DNA of 64,000 nt, from NCBI RefSeq assembly GCF_004295685.1, contig NZ_AP019368.1, positions 2,298,364 through 2,362,363 on the forward strand, given 5' to 3'. Below the pieces are notes generated by a model that had not been told where the DNA came from, did not search any database, and was given only the letters and a program-made list of their open reading frames with translations. Of the stretch, positions 25,279 to 34,097 are shown piece after piece. How positions within the stretch are numbered: position 1 is the stretch's first letter; the number at the start of each line of letters is the position of its first letter. Origin of the DNA: Fluviispira sanaruensis. Its GTDB lineage: Bacteria > Bdellovibrionota_B > Oligoflexia > Silvanigrellales > Silvanigrellaceae. Made by a program: the position numbers and the translations under genes.

Positions 25279-26571
25279 CTATTTATCAGATATTGTTTTA
25301 GATATATTGCTTTTATTTTGCAAAAGTTGCTTTTCTCTCCGATGAACAAGTTCATTGACAACTGAAGCACAACAAATATTACCCCAAGTGTTCACCATCG
25401 TACGAAACCGATCTAAAATTCGATCGAGAGGTAACAAAAGTGTGATTGATGATACTGGGATATTGACGGCTCGTAATACTGTTACCATAGTGATTAAACC
25501 ACTTTCTGGCACGCCTGCAGCACCCATCCCTGCAACAATAGAAGTCACAAAAATAATAATCTGATGACTTAACGAGAGATCTAACCCTAAAATTTGTGCA
25601 AAGAAAATAGCTGCCGATGCTTCATACATCACTGTGCTACCCAAATTGATTGTCGCGGTAAATGGCATCACAAAGCGATTAACATCATCACGAACTTTTT
25701 CTTTTTCAGCAGCATCCATTGCTAAAGGTAAGGTCGCAAGCGAACTGGATGTCCCAAATGCGGTCACGAGAGCTGCAGAAGAGTTTTTCGTAAATTGTTT
25801 TAATGCCCTCCTCGCTACAAACTTAACGGCTAACAATTGCCAACCTATCTGCAAGCAAAGACCAGCGCCAAAGACCAAGACAAACATAGCGAGGCCTTTA
25901 AGATCTTGCATGAGGTGACCTTCTTGGACAGATTGTGCAACTCCTGTTCCCAGCAAAGAAAAGATCCCGAGCGGACTCAATAAGATAACCCAAGTGATCA
26001 TTTTTATAAAAACATTTCTTATCCCAGTAAAGAATACAGATACGGATTTTGCTGACTCTCCACAGGATGCACAGGCCACTGCAAAAGCTAAACCAAATAA
26101 AACCACAGGCATAATTTCAAACTTTACTGCTGCCTCTAAAATATTTTGTGGAAAAAGACTTGTGATAAAAATTTCAAAAGTCATTGGGGCATTTTGCTGT
26201 AAAGTAGAATCTTTCCCGAGAATTAAAATTGGATCAATGCCCACCCCAGGTTTAAATGTATTAAATAAGAAAAGCCCAATAAGCACTGCGGTACACACGC
26301 TTGTAAGTATGTATAAAAACGTATACATCCCAATAGAGCCAAGCTTTTTTAAACTTCCCATGGAAGTCACTGCGCTGACCAAAGCTGAAAAAATAAGAGG
26401 AAGAACGAGCATTTTGAGCATATTAAAAAAGACTTCACCAATCCAACGTATGGATATCATGAACTCTGGAAACAGAGTTCCCATAAAAAAACCTAAAATC
26501 ACTGACAAAAATATAAGTATTGTGTTGATATTTTTAAAATTCAAAAACTTTTTTTTGTCCTGTATGACCAT
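25279..26571 (-). CDS. Dicarboxylate/amino acid:cation symporter (SLC1/DAACS family)
   Basis: 430 residues from ATG 26571, chosen because GAGGA stands nine bases before it; the longer frame would need a TTG. Eight-helix-plus-hairpin layout. Landmarks are the serine-rich hairpin AFGTSSSLATLPLAM, the substrate/Na+ segment FVMPFTATINLGSTVMYEASAA, and the second hairpin GMGAAGVPESGLITMV followed by PLDRILDRFRTMVN. These transporters (GltP, DctA, GltT) move glutamate, aspartate or C4-dicarboxylates with Na+ or H+. In the TM7 signature the usual N-M-D-G is replaced by N-L-G-S, so the substrate may differ from glutamate/aspartate. Confidence 0.93.
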   Translation of the reverse strand: MVIQDKKKFLNFKNINTILIFLSVILGFFMGTLFPEFMISIRWIGEVFFNMLKMLVLPLIFSALVSAVTSMGSLKKLGSIGMYTFLYILTSVCTAVLIGLFLFNTFKPGVGIDPILILGKDSTLQQNAPMTFEIFITSLFPQNILEAAVKFEIMPVVLFGLAFAVACASCGESAKSVSVFFTGIRNVFIKMITWVILLSPLGIFSLLGTGVAQSVQEGHLMQDLKGLAMFVLVFGAGLCLQIGWQLLAVKFVARRALKQFTKNSSAALVTAFGTSSSLATLPLAMDAAEKEKVRDDVNRFVMPFTATINLGSTVMYEASAAIFFAQILGLDLSLSHQIIIFVTSIVAGMGAAGVPESGLITMVTVLRAVNIPVSSITLLLPLDRILDRFRTMVNTWGNICCASVVNELVHRREKQLLQNKSNISKTISDK

Positions 26572-26794
26572 AAATCTAATCCTCTTCAAAAAATCAAAAA
26601 TGGGAGCAGACAATATGATTATTTTTGCAAAAATACAGTTCTATAAACCTAATTTAAACTTTTTTTATTTCAATAATTAAAAAATAAATCAAATATACTT
26701 ACATAATATCAATTAGATATTGTAGAGTGAAAAAGTTCGAAGAGGTTTTTATCCAAAACAATTATTTGACACACATCAAATGCGAGGACGATTC

Positions 26795-28609
26795 ATGAAA
26801 GAAATACTGAAAATTCAAAAACGAAGTGAAGTAAAAACAGAAGAGACTTGGAATTTAAGTGATCTTTTTCAAGATTTCAGCCATTGGTCCAATGAATTTA
26901 ATAAATTACCTAGTGAAGATAATTTAGAAAAGCTTATAGAAAGTACATATAAAAACAAACTTTCTCAATCTCCTGAACTAATTTATGAATGCCTTAAATG
27001 TAGAGATGAGTTAGGCCTTCGACTCGAAAATTTATTTGTCTATGCTTCTCTCCGTAACACTGAAGATGTAAAAAATACCGAGTCGAGTGAAGCCGTTGGT
27101 AAAATTGAGATAAAGCATTCCGGATTGATGTCTAAATTTGCTTTTTTAGAACCAGAGTTGTTAAATATATCTCAGATCAACGAATGGATAAAAACCGAGC
27201 CTTTAAAAACTTATCATTTTAAAATAACAGAGCTAATTAGAAAAAAACCACATATATTAACAGAACAAGAAGAAAGTCTCTTAGCAAAGTTATCTGTTTC
27301 TTTAAATATTTTCGATGAAATTCATAGTAAATGGAACAATGCTGATCTTAAATTTTCAAACGCTTTAGATAGCAATGGCAAAGAGCATATTGTTTCAAAC
27401 TCACGTTATTCTCTCAATTTGCAAGCAAAAGATCGGGAATTAAGAAAAAATACTTATAATTCATATAACAGTGAAATCTGTAAGTGGCGCAATACAATAA
27501 CATCAAATTACTACGGAAATATGTTATCAGGTTCAACTGTGGCTAAAGTAAGAAAATTTACAGGATATTTAGAAGCAGAACTTTTTGATGATGCTATTCC
27601 TGTGAGCTTATATGATGGTTTGATTGAATCTATTAAAAAAAATATTTCTTTGTTACACCGTAGCATGAAGTTACGTAAGAATTTATTAAAAGTTGATGCT
27701 GTTCAACCCTATGATAGGGCTGTTTCTTTATATGAGAGCAAAGAAGAAGTCTCTTTTTCTTGGGAAGAGGGCAGAGATCTTGTGCTCAAAGCGATTGCGC
27801 CACTTGGGGAAGAATATGTTGCCATAGCTACTCAAGGTCTAACAAAGGATAGATGGGTCGATAGAGCAGAAAATGAAGGAAAAAGATCGGGAGCTTTTTC
27901 TTGGGGGACATATAGTTCTCGTCCTTATATGCTGCAAACTTGGACTGGTACTTTAGGCGATGTCTATACCCTTGCGCATGAATTAGGTCACTCCATGCAT
28001 TCTTATTACAGTCACAAACATCAGCCCTATCACAATGCAAACTATACAATCTTCGTTGCAGAAGTCGCAAGCACTTTGAATGAAGCGCTATTAAGTGATT
28101 ATATTTTAACACATATGAAAGATTCGGACCTAGCGAAATCTGTTCTCTCTGAAAACATAGAAAACTTTGAGGGAACCGTTTTACGTCAAGTTTTATTTGC
28201 TGCATTTGAAAGAGAAGCTTCTTTAATTGCTGATAAAGAAGAATCGTTTACTCCAGATACACTTGAAGATATTTATTTAAATTTAAATAAATATTGGTAT
28301 GGAAAAGAATGTGAATATCCTGAATACGTTAAAAATGAATGGATGCGTATCCCACATTTTTATTCAGCTTTTTATGTTTATAAATATGCAACAAGCTACT
28401 GTGCATCACTTGCTCTTTCTGAAAGTCTTCGCATTGATAAAGAAAAAACCAGAGAGAAAATCTTTCGCTTTTTAAAGGCTGGTGGATCGAAACCTCCACT
28501 TGAAATTTTAAAAGATGCAGGAATAGACTTCTTAAATTCTGATCCAGTAGCAAATGCATTTGAGAATTATAAACGTAACATTGAATTAGCTGAAAAAACT
28601 TTTGGATGA
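26795..28609 (+). CDS. pepF: Oligoendopeptidase F (M3 family)
   Basis: 604 residues from ATG 26795, preceded by GAGGA; an earlier in-frame ATG at 26780 is not supported. PepF is a cytosolic zinc endopeptidase degrading short peptides. The zinc site is HELGH at residues 395-399, with the third ligand Glu in the following VAEVASTLNEALL segment. The N-terminal ETWNLSDLF is typical of PepF. Single gene with its own upstream region. Confidence 0.96.
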   Translation: MKEILKIQKRSEVKTEETWNLSDLFQDFSHWSNEFNKLPSEDNLEKLIESTYKNKLSQSPELIYECLKCRDELGLRLENLFVYASLRNTEDVKNTESSEAVGKIEIKHSGLMSKFAFLEPELLNISQINEWIKTEPLKTYHFKITELIRKKPHILTEQEESLLAKLSVSLNIFDEIHSKWNNADLKFSNALDSNGKEHIVSNSRYSLNLQAKDRELRKNTYNSYNSEICKWRNTITSNYYGNMLSGSTVAKVRKFTGYLEAELFDDAIPVSLYDGLIESIKKNISLLHRSMKLRKNLLKVDAVQPYDRAVSLYESKEEVSFSWEEGRDLVLKAIAPLGEEYVAIATQGLTKDRWVDRAENEGKRSGAFSWGTYSSRPYMLQTWTGTLGDVYTLAHELGHSMHSYYSHKHQPYHNANYTIFVAEVASTLNEALLSDYILTHMKDSDLAKSVLSENIENFEGTVLRQVLFAAFEREASLIADKEESFTPDTLEDIYLNLNKYWYGKECEYPEYVKNEWMRIPHFYSAFYVYKYATSYCASLALSESLRIDKEKTREKIFRFLKAGGSKPPLEILKDAGIDFLNSDPVANAFENYKRNIELAEKTFG

Positions 28610-28686
28610 TTTTTTGTTTATTTAAAAAAAATATCACTATATCTTAAGATCCTTGTGCATTCTGTTTAGTTGTTCTATATAGTCCC

Positions 28687-28711
28687 CCGAGTGGAGAGTC
28701 GCACTACTCGG
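28687..28711 (+). other. Hairpin ahead of the purine salvage genes
   Basis: CCGAGT at 28687-28692 and ACTCGG at 28706-28711 can pair, with 13 bases between and alternative inner pairs. It lies 56 bases before the PNP start. It has no T-run and does not match the purine riboswitch core that I know, so its role is open. Confidence 0.3.
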
Positions 28712-28766
28712 AATTATTGCAGTTTTTGAATTCAATTTACAAAATTAAAACGAAAGCAGAAAGACT

Positions 28767-29630
28767 ATGATGGAACAAAGTAAATACTTAAAAAATGTTT
28801 CGGCAAGCAGTGATTTTCTTAAAAAATGGCATCCAAATGCTCCTGACATTTGTATTGTTTTAGGATCAGGTCTTTCAAATGCAATTCCCAATATTTCAGA
28901 AATGAAATCGATCCATTTCAGCGATATCCCTGGCTTTAAAGCGGCAAATGTTGCTGGCCATGCAGGAGATCTCCGCGTCGACGATATCGAAGTTCAATTG
29001 CCTAATGGGACTCATAAAAAACGGCAAATTGCGTTTTTAAGAGGTCGCAACCACGGTTATGAAGGCAATAATGCTGGAGAAGTCGTTCATAATGTCAGAA
29101 GCATGATATCTTGGGGGGTTAAAGGAATTATATTGACAAACGCAGCTGGCTGTTTGAATACCAACTGGGAATTGGGAAGGATGATGATTATTTCGGATCA
29201 CATCAACTCAACTGGAATGAGCCCACTCAATGGCGAATTTGGCGAAGGTTTTGGTGCTCGTTTTGTTGATATGACCTCTTGTTACACTCAGTCTTGGCAA
29301 AAGCAATTTGCAGACACAGCAAATGCTTTAGGTCATAAAATATATGACGGAGTTTATTTTGGAGTTATGGGATCTCAATACGAAACACCAGCAGAAATTC
29401 GTATGATGCAAACGATGGGGGCACACTCTGTTGGTATGAGCACTGTGCTTGAAGCCATAGCGGCTCGTCAACTCGGCGCAAAAATTGCCGGTATCAGTTG
29501 TCTCACAAACTACGGAGCTGGCCTGAAGCACCAAACTCTCGATCACTCCGATGTCATGGATATGGGCTCGCTATTTTCCCAAGATATGGCCAATATCGTC
29601 CTCAAAACCGCGGTTGCGCTTGAGGTTTAG
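28767..29630 (+). CDS. Purine nucleoside phosphorylase (trimeric type)
   Basis: 287 residues. It splits purine nucleosides with phosphate to base plus ribose 1-phosphate. The type-II (trimeric, mammalian-like) signatures are visible: CIVLGSGLSNAIPNI, FLRGRNHGYEGN, GVKGIILTNAAGCLN, GSQYETPAEIRMMQTMGAHSVGMSTVLEA and GISCLTNYGAGL. An ATGATG pair leaves the exact first Met uncertain by one codon. HPRT follows after 24 bases, so freed hypoxanthine or guanine can be salvaged directly. Confidence 0.94.
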   Translation: MMEQSKYLKNVSASSDFLKKWHPNAPDICIVLGSGLSNAIPNISEMKSIHFSDIPGFKAANVAGHAGDLRVDDIEVQLPNGTHKKRQIAFLRGRNHGYEGNNAGEVVHNVRSMISWGVKGIILTNAAGCLNTNWELGRMMIISDHINSTGMSPLNGEFGEGFGARFVDMTSCYTQSWQKQFADTANALGHKIYDGVYFGVMGSQYETPAEIRMMQTMGAHSVGMSTVLEAIAARQLGAKIAGISCLTNYGAGLKHQTLDHSDVMDMGSLFSQDMANIVLKTAVALEV

Positions 29631-29654
29631 TCTAATCATAGCGAGGCTTTGTAA

Positions 29655-30200
29655 ATGCAAATTCAAGTAAACAACACTCTTATGAATGTTAAAGTCTTAT
29701 TTAGCGAGTCTGATATACGTGAGAGAATTAAACAACTGTCAGAACAAATCAACCTAGACTATGGTACAGAAAATACTTTAGTTATTTTGATTGTCCTGCA
29801 TGGAGCACTTATTTTTGCTTCCGATCTTGTTAGAAATTTAGCTATGCCAACAGAAATAGAAACTGTACGTATAAAGAGCTATGAAGGCACAACAAGTTCT
29901 GGAAATATTAATCTCGTTACCCCGCTTCCTAAGGATCTCGTAGGCAAACATGTACTTGTGATTGAAGATATAGTTGACACCGGTAGGTCAATAAACTTTT
30001 TATTGAATGAACTCAAAAAGAGCAATACAAAATCTATCAAAGTCTGTTCATTATTAGACAAGCCAGAAGCACATGAATATCCTTTAAAAGCAGATTATAT
30101 TGGGTTTCAAATCGCAAAAAACTTTGTCATTGGCTATGGCCTCGACCTTGATGGCAAATACAGAAATCTTCCTTATGTTGCCGACTTAATAAAAGCCTAA
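29655..30200 (+). CDS. hpt: Hypoxanthine(-guanine) phosphoribosyltransferase
   Basis: 181 residues. It joins hypoxanthine or guanine to PRPP. The PRPP-binding motif is VLVIEDIVDTGRSI (about residues 98-111); VLHGALIFASDLVR and KSYEGTTSSG are the other loops, and FVIGYGLDLDGKYRNLPYV closes the active site. GAGG precedes the ATG. It forms a two-gene purine salvage unit with the upstream PNP gene. Confidence 0.95.
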   Translation: MQIQVNNTLMNVKVLFSESDIRERIKQLSEQINLDYGTENTLVILIVLHGALIFASDLVRNLAMPTEIETVRIKSYEGTTSSGNINLVTPLPKDLVGKHVLVIEDIVDTGRSINFLLNELKKSNTKSIKVCSLLDKPEAHEYPLKADYIGFQIAKNFVIGYGLDLDGKYRNLPYVADLIKA

Positions 30201-30336
30201 TTTTTAAAAGAAGTATCTTAAATTATAAAATCAAGCTTAGCTTATCATTTAATTCGAGAGTCATATTTTTGACGTTTCGAGATCAACTCTTTTTTCTACT
30301 TTGGAATAAAAAGGACACTTTTATAGTTTATTATAA

Positions 30337-30395
30337 TTGAGAATCCAATGCAGAGTTCATATTATTTTTGTGATGGTAACGGACTCTCAATTTTT
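30337..30395 (+). terminator. Imperfect inverted repeat followed by T residues
   Basis: TTGAGA-A-TCC at 30337-30346 pairs with GGA-C-TCTCAA at 30381-30390, with one mismatch, and TTTTT follows. It could terminate read-through from hpt. A TATAAT at 30332-30337 overlaps its left arm and may be the -10 box of the next gene, in which case the repeat would be DNA-level. Confidence 0.3.
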
Positions 30396-30443
30396 AATGA
30401 ATATCATCCGTTGAGCGAAAAGCCCGGATTATGGAGGTTTCCT

Positions 30444-30668
30444 ATGAAACTAATTCCGATGATCGTTTCATCAGCTTTGATTTTGTCAATCTCAGGTCCA
30501 TCTTTTGCTCAAAATACACAGTCTGCAGCAGCTGAACCAGCAGCAGCAGCAGCACCTGCAACAAGCACAGCTTCTGCAGCACAACCAACGGAAGCGCCAA
30601 AGAAAGAAAAGAAAAAGAAAGCAAAGAAGAATAAAAAGAAAACTGAAGAAGGTGCTTCACACCAATAA
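30444..30668 (+). CDS. Small exported Ala/Lys-rich protein
   Basis: 74 residues from ATG 30444, with GGAGG six bases upstream; a longer reading frame from 30348 lacks such a site. Signal peptide MKLIPMIVSSALILSISGPSFAQ. The mature part is low complexity: an Ala/Pro/Ser/Thr half, then a run of Lys with Glu (KKEKKKKAKKNKKKTEEG). Small periplasmic Lys/Ala-rich proteins of this kind are common, and their function is unclear. A perfect 13-bp terminator follows. Confidence 0.75.
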   Translation: MKLIPMIVSSALILSISGPSFAQNTQSAAAEPAAAAAPATSTASAAQPTEAPKKEKKKKAKKNKKKTEEGASHQ

Positions 30669-30692
30669 TTTGATTATAGCCCTACATAGTTC

Positions 30693-30730
30693 CCACTGTT
30701 TCTTTGAGCTAAAAGAAACAGTGGTTTTTT
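30693..30730 (+). terminator. Strong intrinsic terminator
   Basis: A perfect 13-bp stem (CCACTGTTTCTTT / AAAGAAACAGTGG, loop GAGCTA) followed by six T, directly after the small Ala/Lys-rich gene. Confidence 0.93.
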
Positions 30731-30827
30731 AATGACAATTTTTTGCCATCCTTTTTCAAATTCTTTTCTATATTCTTATGATATAAATATTGCTTTCCTT
30801 CTCTTAAATTTAAAAAGGATACGCTCT

Positions 30828-31592
30828 ATGAATTGTGCTTTGATTTTAAAAGTTGGCGCAAATTTAAAAGACAATCAAGGATTGTCTCCCATTTTTAACG
30901 ACGGCACTTATGAATATATCCCATCTCCACTTGAAAAAGAATTTAATAAAAATATAAAACACAATCACAAACATTATTCTAAATTAAATTGTCAAAATTC
31001 ACTGCTGCATGGCATGCATTTAAGTTCCTTTGTTGACGAAGGAACCGCGCATTTTGATCCCGAATTTTATTCATTTACTTATGGTGAAACAAGAAAAACT
31101 CACATCCCACGCTTAAAAGAATTAAATGATGACGATCTCTTACTATTTTGCGCATCACTTCAGCTGTATGAAACAACTGAACAGAATTTTCTATTGAATG
31201 GCTCTCCCCATTTATATGTTATCGGTTACTTTATAATTGAAAATGCAATGCAAGATATTTTAGAATTAAAAGGACCTATCATTGAAGAAAAACTGGGCAA
31301 TTTTAAAACTTCTTGCAATGAACATATTATTTATAAAGATCAGCACATCGTCACCCCGGAAAAAAAATCTCTGCTCCTAATTCAAGGGGACAGCCACCGC
31401 TCAGTCTTTTTTAAAAAGCCACTCCGCATAGCAGAGGAGTGCACCCCACTACCCAAATACGTAAAAGACTGGAAAATGCAAAAATCTAAAATAAATGATT
31501 CCATCCGTGTTTGTCTTAATTACAGCCAAATATTAAATGATTTGGAAAAACACGGAAAAAATAATCACTGGACGGAATGGAGTATTCCTTGA
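30828..31592 (+). CDS. Nmad3-like (nucleotide-modification-associated domain) protein
   Basis: 254 residues from ATG 30828, preceded by AAGGA at nine bases. The sequence follows the pattern I associate with the Nmad3 domain: NQGLSPIFNDGTYEYIPSPLE near the N-terminus, HFDPEF in the middle, a DDLLLFCASLQLYE strand-helix, then LYVIGYFIIENAM. Nmad domains were defined by association with enzymes of modified or hypermodified DNA bases; their own activity is not well established. There is no DNA-modifying enzyme next to it here, and no membrane segment or signal peptide. The family call is by eye. Confidence 0.55.
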   Translation: MNCALILKVGANLKDNQGLSPIFNDGTYEYIPSPLEKEFNKNIKHNHKHYSKLNCQNSLLHGMHLSSFVDEGTAHFDPEFYSFTYGETRKTHIPRLKELNDDDLLLFCASLQLYETTEQNFLLNGSPHLYVIGYFIIENAMQDILELKGPIIEEKLGNFKTSCNEHIIYKDQHIVTPEKKSLLLIQGDSHRSVFFKKPLRIAEECTPLPKYVKDWKMQKSKINDSIRVCLNYSQILNDLEKHGKNNHWTEWSIP

Positions 31593-31688
31593 TTGGGAAG
31601 ATCAGGTAAAAAAGCGAGAGTATGATTTTAGAACTTGCAAAAAACTAAGTGCCATTTAAATATTTTATTACGAGAGCTATTCATTATT

Positions 31689-32261
31689 TTAACGGTAACC
31701 ACAAATAAGTCGCGCACCATTTAATGCAGTATCATCACCACCCACTTGGTCGGACTCAACCCGAGTCTGAATACCTACAACAACTTGTCCAGCTGGACAA
31801 ACAAGATCTTGACTCCAATTTCCAAAATTTGTTTGAACGCTAGCATATGCACTATTTCCATTACTGCAAATAAGTTTAAAATTATTAGCAGCCGTGTCAT
31901 CGCCATTACCGCCTTGAGGAGTTTCGATCTGAATTGCAAATCCGATGGCTGGGTTATAACAATATGAATCATTGCTCCAAGATCCCCATTGCGCAACAGA
32001 ACTGCTTACATTGGCACCGCCATTACAATGCAATGAAATACCGTTTAATCCAGTATCATCGCCTTCTCCTTGATATGATTCCGATTTGAGTTTAAAGCCA
32101 TCCACATATTGCCCTTGAGGACACCTATCCCAAGCTCCCCAACCTCCCCAATAACCGTCTGTTGGTCCGTACCAGTCAGAATAATTCGGAAGTAAACTAT
32201 CAGCAAATGCAATGCAAGAAAAAGAAGTCATGCAAAATATAGATAATATTTTGGTATTCAT
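31689..32261 (-). CDS. Secreted VMO-I-like (vitelline membrane outer layer protein I) protein
   Basis: 190 residues. Signal peptide MNTKILSIFCMTSFSCIAFA. The mature protein is essentially three copies of a VMO-I unit with Trp-Gly-x-Trp, Cys and a GDDT-N motif: WGAWDRCPQGQYVDGFKLK / GEGDDTGLNGISLHC; WGSWSNDSYC / GNGDDTAANNFKLIC; FGNWSQDLVCPAGQVVVGIQ / GGDDTALNGARLICG. This is the beta-prism fold first known from hen egg vitelline membrane, which has an oligosaccharide-related activity. A surface or secreted carbohydrate-binding role is likely but inferred. It has no obvious operon partner. Confidence 0.8.
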   Translation of the reverse strand: MNTKILSIFCMTSFSCIAFADSLLPNYSDWYGPTDGYWGGWGAWDRCPQGQYVDGFKLKSESYQGEGDDTGLNGISLHCNGGANVSSSVAQWGSWSNDSYCYNPAIGFAIQIETPQGGNGDDTAANNFKLICSNGNSAYASVQTNFGNWSQDLVCPAGQVVVGIQTRVESDQVGGDDTALNGARLICGYR

Positions 32262-32527
32262 AATTGTTTCCTTAAAATCGATTGTGGATTGAAAACTTGA
32301 ACTAATTAAATCAATAATATTTTCTTATAAAGCAGAACTGTCAAAATATTGACGAGATATCATTGTTTAAATATTTTCATAATCTTAAAAGTGAATTTTA
32401 AATTAAATATTTTTCTATCCAATTTAGTAAAAAGCCAAAAAATGCTCACAAAAGAAAATGTAGTGTTAAAACTTGCAATATAATTTCAGTCATTTAAATA
32501 TAAGATTTAAATTTCAAGGAGATTTTG

Positions 32528-34021
32528 ATGGATGATCTTTTTCAAAAAAGAATTAAACTCATTTTTTATATGTTTATCTTATTTTTCTCAATCAAAGCGA
32601 TTCTAGTGCCATGGTCATTTTTCAGAGCAAGTTACTTTGGTTTCCATGATTTTGGACTTATTAGTAATTTTTTAGCCAATACGGCCTATGGGAAATTATT
32701 TTTTGTCGATGACAATAGCTTAAATCATTTATCAGTCCATTGGACACCAACATTGATATTGATTACCCCTTTTTTCAGAATTTTCGAGTCACAGTATGTA
32801 ATGATTTTTTTCGGCAATTTATTTTGCTGTGCTGGAGTGATTTACTTTATTTCTTATACTCTAAAAGTTATTATTAAATCCTTAAACTCAAAATTATTAA
32901 TTTCATTATTATCTTTATTTTTAATTTTTCAATTTTTTGCAAATAAATATTTAAATAAAAATTTTATTTCAGGACATTTTGAAATATTTTTCATAGCATT
33001 TTCAATAATAACATTAATAATGATACTTGAAAATAGAAAGTTTTATTATATATTAATCCCTCTTTTTCTGGCTCTTGGTGTCCGACAAGATATGGGGTTA
33101 TTTCTATTTTTTCAAATATTATCTCTCTATTTTATCCCTAAAAAATTAAACACAATAAATGACAATTCTAAAAAATTAATACCATTATATTTATTAATCT
33201 GCGTTATTTATGTCTTCTTATCTTTAAAAATATTTATGCCTCTCATGGGCGCAGCAAAAGATCTCAGAGCGACAGATTTCTGGTCACAATGGGGAAACAC
33301 CTGGGGAGAAATTATTGTATCGGTCTTAAGTCAGCCTGTGCTTGTATTAGAAACCGTGGCAAAAAGCGGCGCTCCCGCCTTCAACGAAAATTTTCTGTAT
33401 TTAGGAATTTTTAATCCTATTCAATGGGTCTGTGTTCAAATCCCTGGTCTTCTCCTCTTTTTAGCAAATGATACTGATAAAAATCATTTGTTTTGGTATA
33501 ACTCAAGTATGCTGCTTCCAGGGATTTATCTTGCTACATTTTTCGGTTTACTCAATTTATTAAATTTTATTATTAAAAAACAGCCAAATTCTATTAATAT
33601 TATTTCTGGCGTTATTGCAATCATCCTTTTCATCTTCGTGATAAGGATGGATCGCGCAACCAACTCACCAAATTATTCATATAAAACATTTGAAAATGAA
33701 AATAATTTAGAAAACTTTAATTCCGTTAAAAAAGCAATCGCTCAAAGCTGTCCATATAAAACTCTTATTACCTCAGCAGACCATCAAAGCATTGTTTTTC
33801 TCCCGAACTCTGCTAAAAGATACTTATTAAAAAATTATTCTAAATCTGAAATTGTTATTGTCTCACATTTAAACCCATCTGACTTTGGCAGTGAAGCGGG
33901 GTACCAAACTTTTCAAAAAGAACTCAAAAACATTCAAGAGGATAAAAAATTTAATCTCTTATATAAAGATATGCATTACTCTGTATTTTATAATAAAGAA
34001 AGAAAAGTTTGTCGGAGTTGA
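32528..34021 (+). CDS. DUF2079 multi-pass membrane protein
   Basis: 497 residues from ATG 32528 (AAGGAG seven bases upstream), with many transmembrane helices. The early loop GFHDFGLISNFLANTAYGKLFF, then NHLSVHWTPTLILITPFF, matches DUF2079, a group distantly related to GT-C glycosyltransferases that use lipid-linked sugars. RQDMGLFLFFQIL is another typical segment. A hydrophilic tail of about 120 residues contains TSADHQSIVFLPN. It is convergent with a GT-C glycosyltransferase gene, so both may act in sugar transfer at the membrane. Substrate unknown. Confidence 0.75.
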   Translation: MDDLFQKRIKLIFYMFILFFSIKAILVPWSFFRASYFGFHDFGLISNFLANTAYGKLFFVDDNSLNHLSVHWTPTLILITPFFRIFESQYVMIFFGNLFCCAGVIYFISYTLKVIIKSLNSKLLISLLSLFLIFQFFANKYLNKNFISGHFEIFFIAFSIITLIMILENRKFYYILIPLFLALGVRQDMGLFLFFQILSLYFIPKKLNTINDNSKKLIPLYLLICVIYVFLSLKIFMPLMGAAKDLRATDFWSQWGNTWGEIIVSVLSQPVLVLETVAKSGAPAFNENFLYLGIFNPIQWVCVQIPGLLLFLANDTDKNHLFWYNSSMLLPGIYLATFFGLLNLLNFIIKKQPNSINIISGVIAIILFIFVIRMDRATNSPNYSYKTFENENNLENFNSVKKAIAQSCPYKTLITSADHQSIVFLPNSAKRYLLKNYSKSEIVIVSHLNPSDFGSEAGYQTFQKELKNIQEDKKFNLLYKDMHYSVFYNKERKVCRS

Positions 34022-34097
34022 ACGTAACTCCCATTCGAAAGTAACCAAGAAAGGTCGCATGCAAATATTGGCTACTCGAGTCCAATTGACTTAGAGT

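Noticed and set aside
25994-26680. 228-codon plus-strand frame opposite the symporter
   Set aside because: It is antisense to well-conserved transmembrane segments and has no ribosome site or family pattern.
28640-28766. Possible purine riboswitch before the PNP gene
   Set aside because: There is a short hairpin, but I could not find the conserved three-way-junction core.
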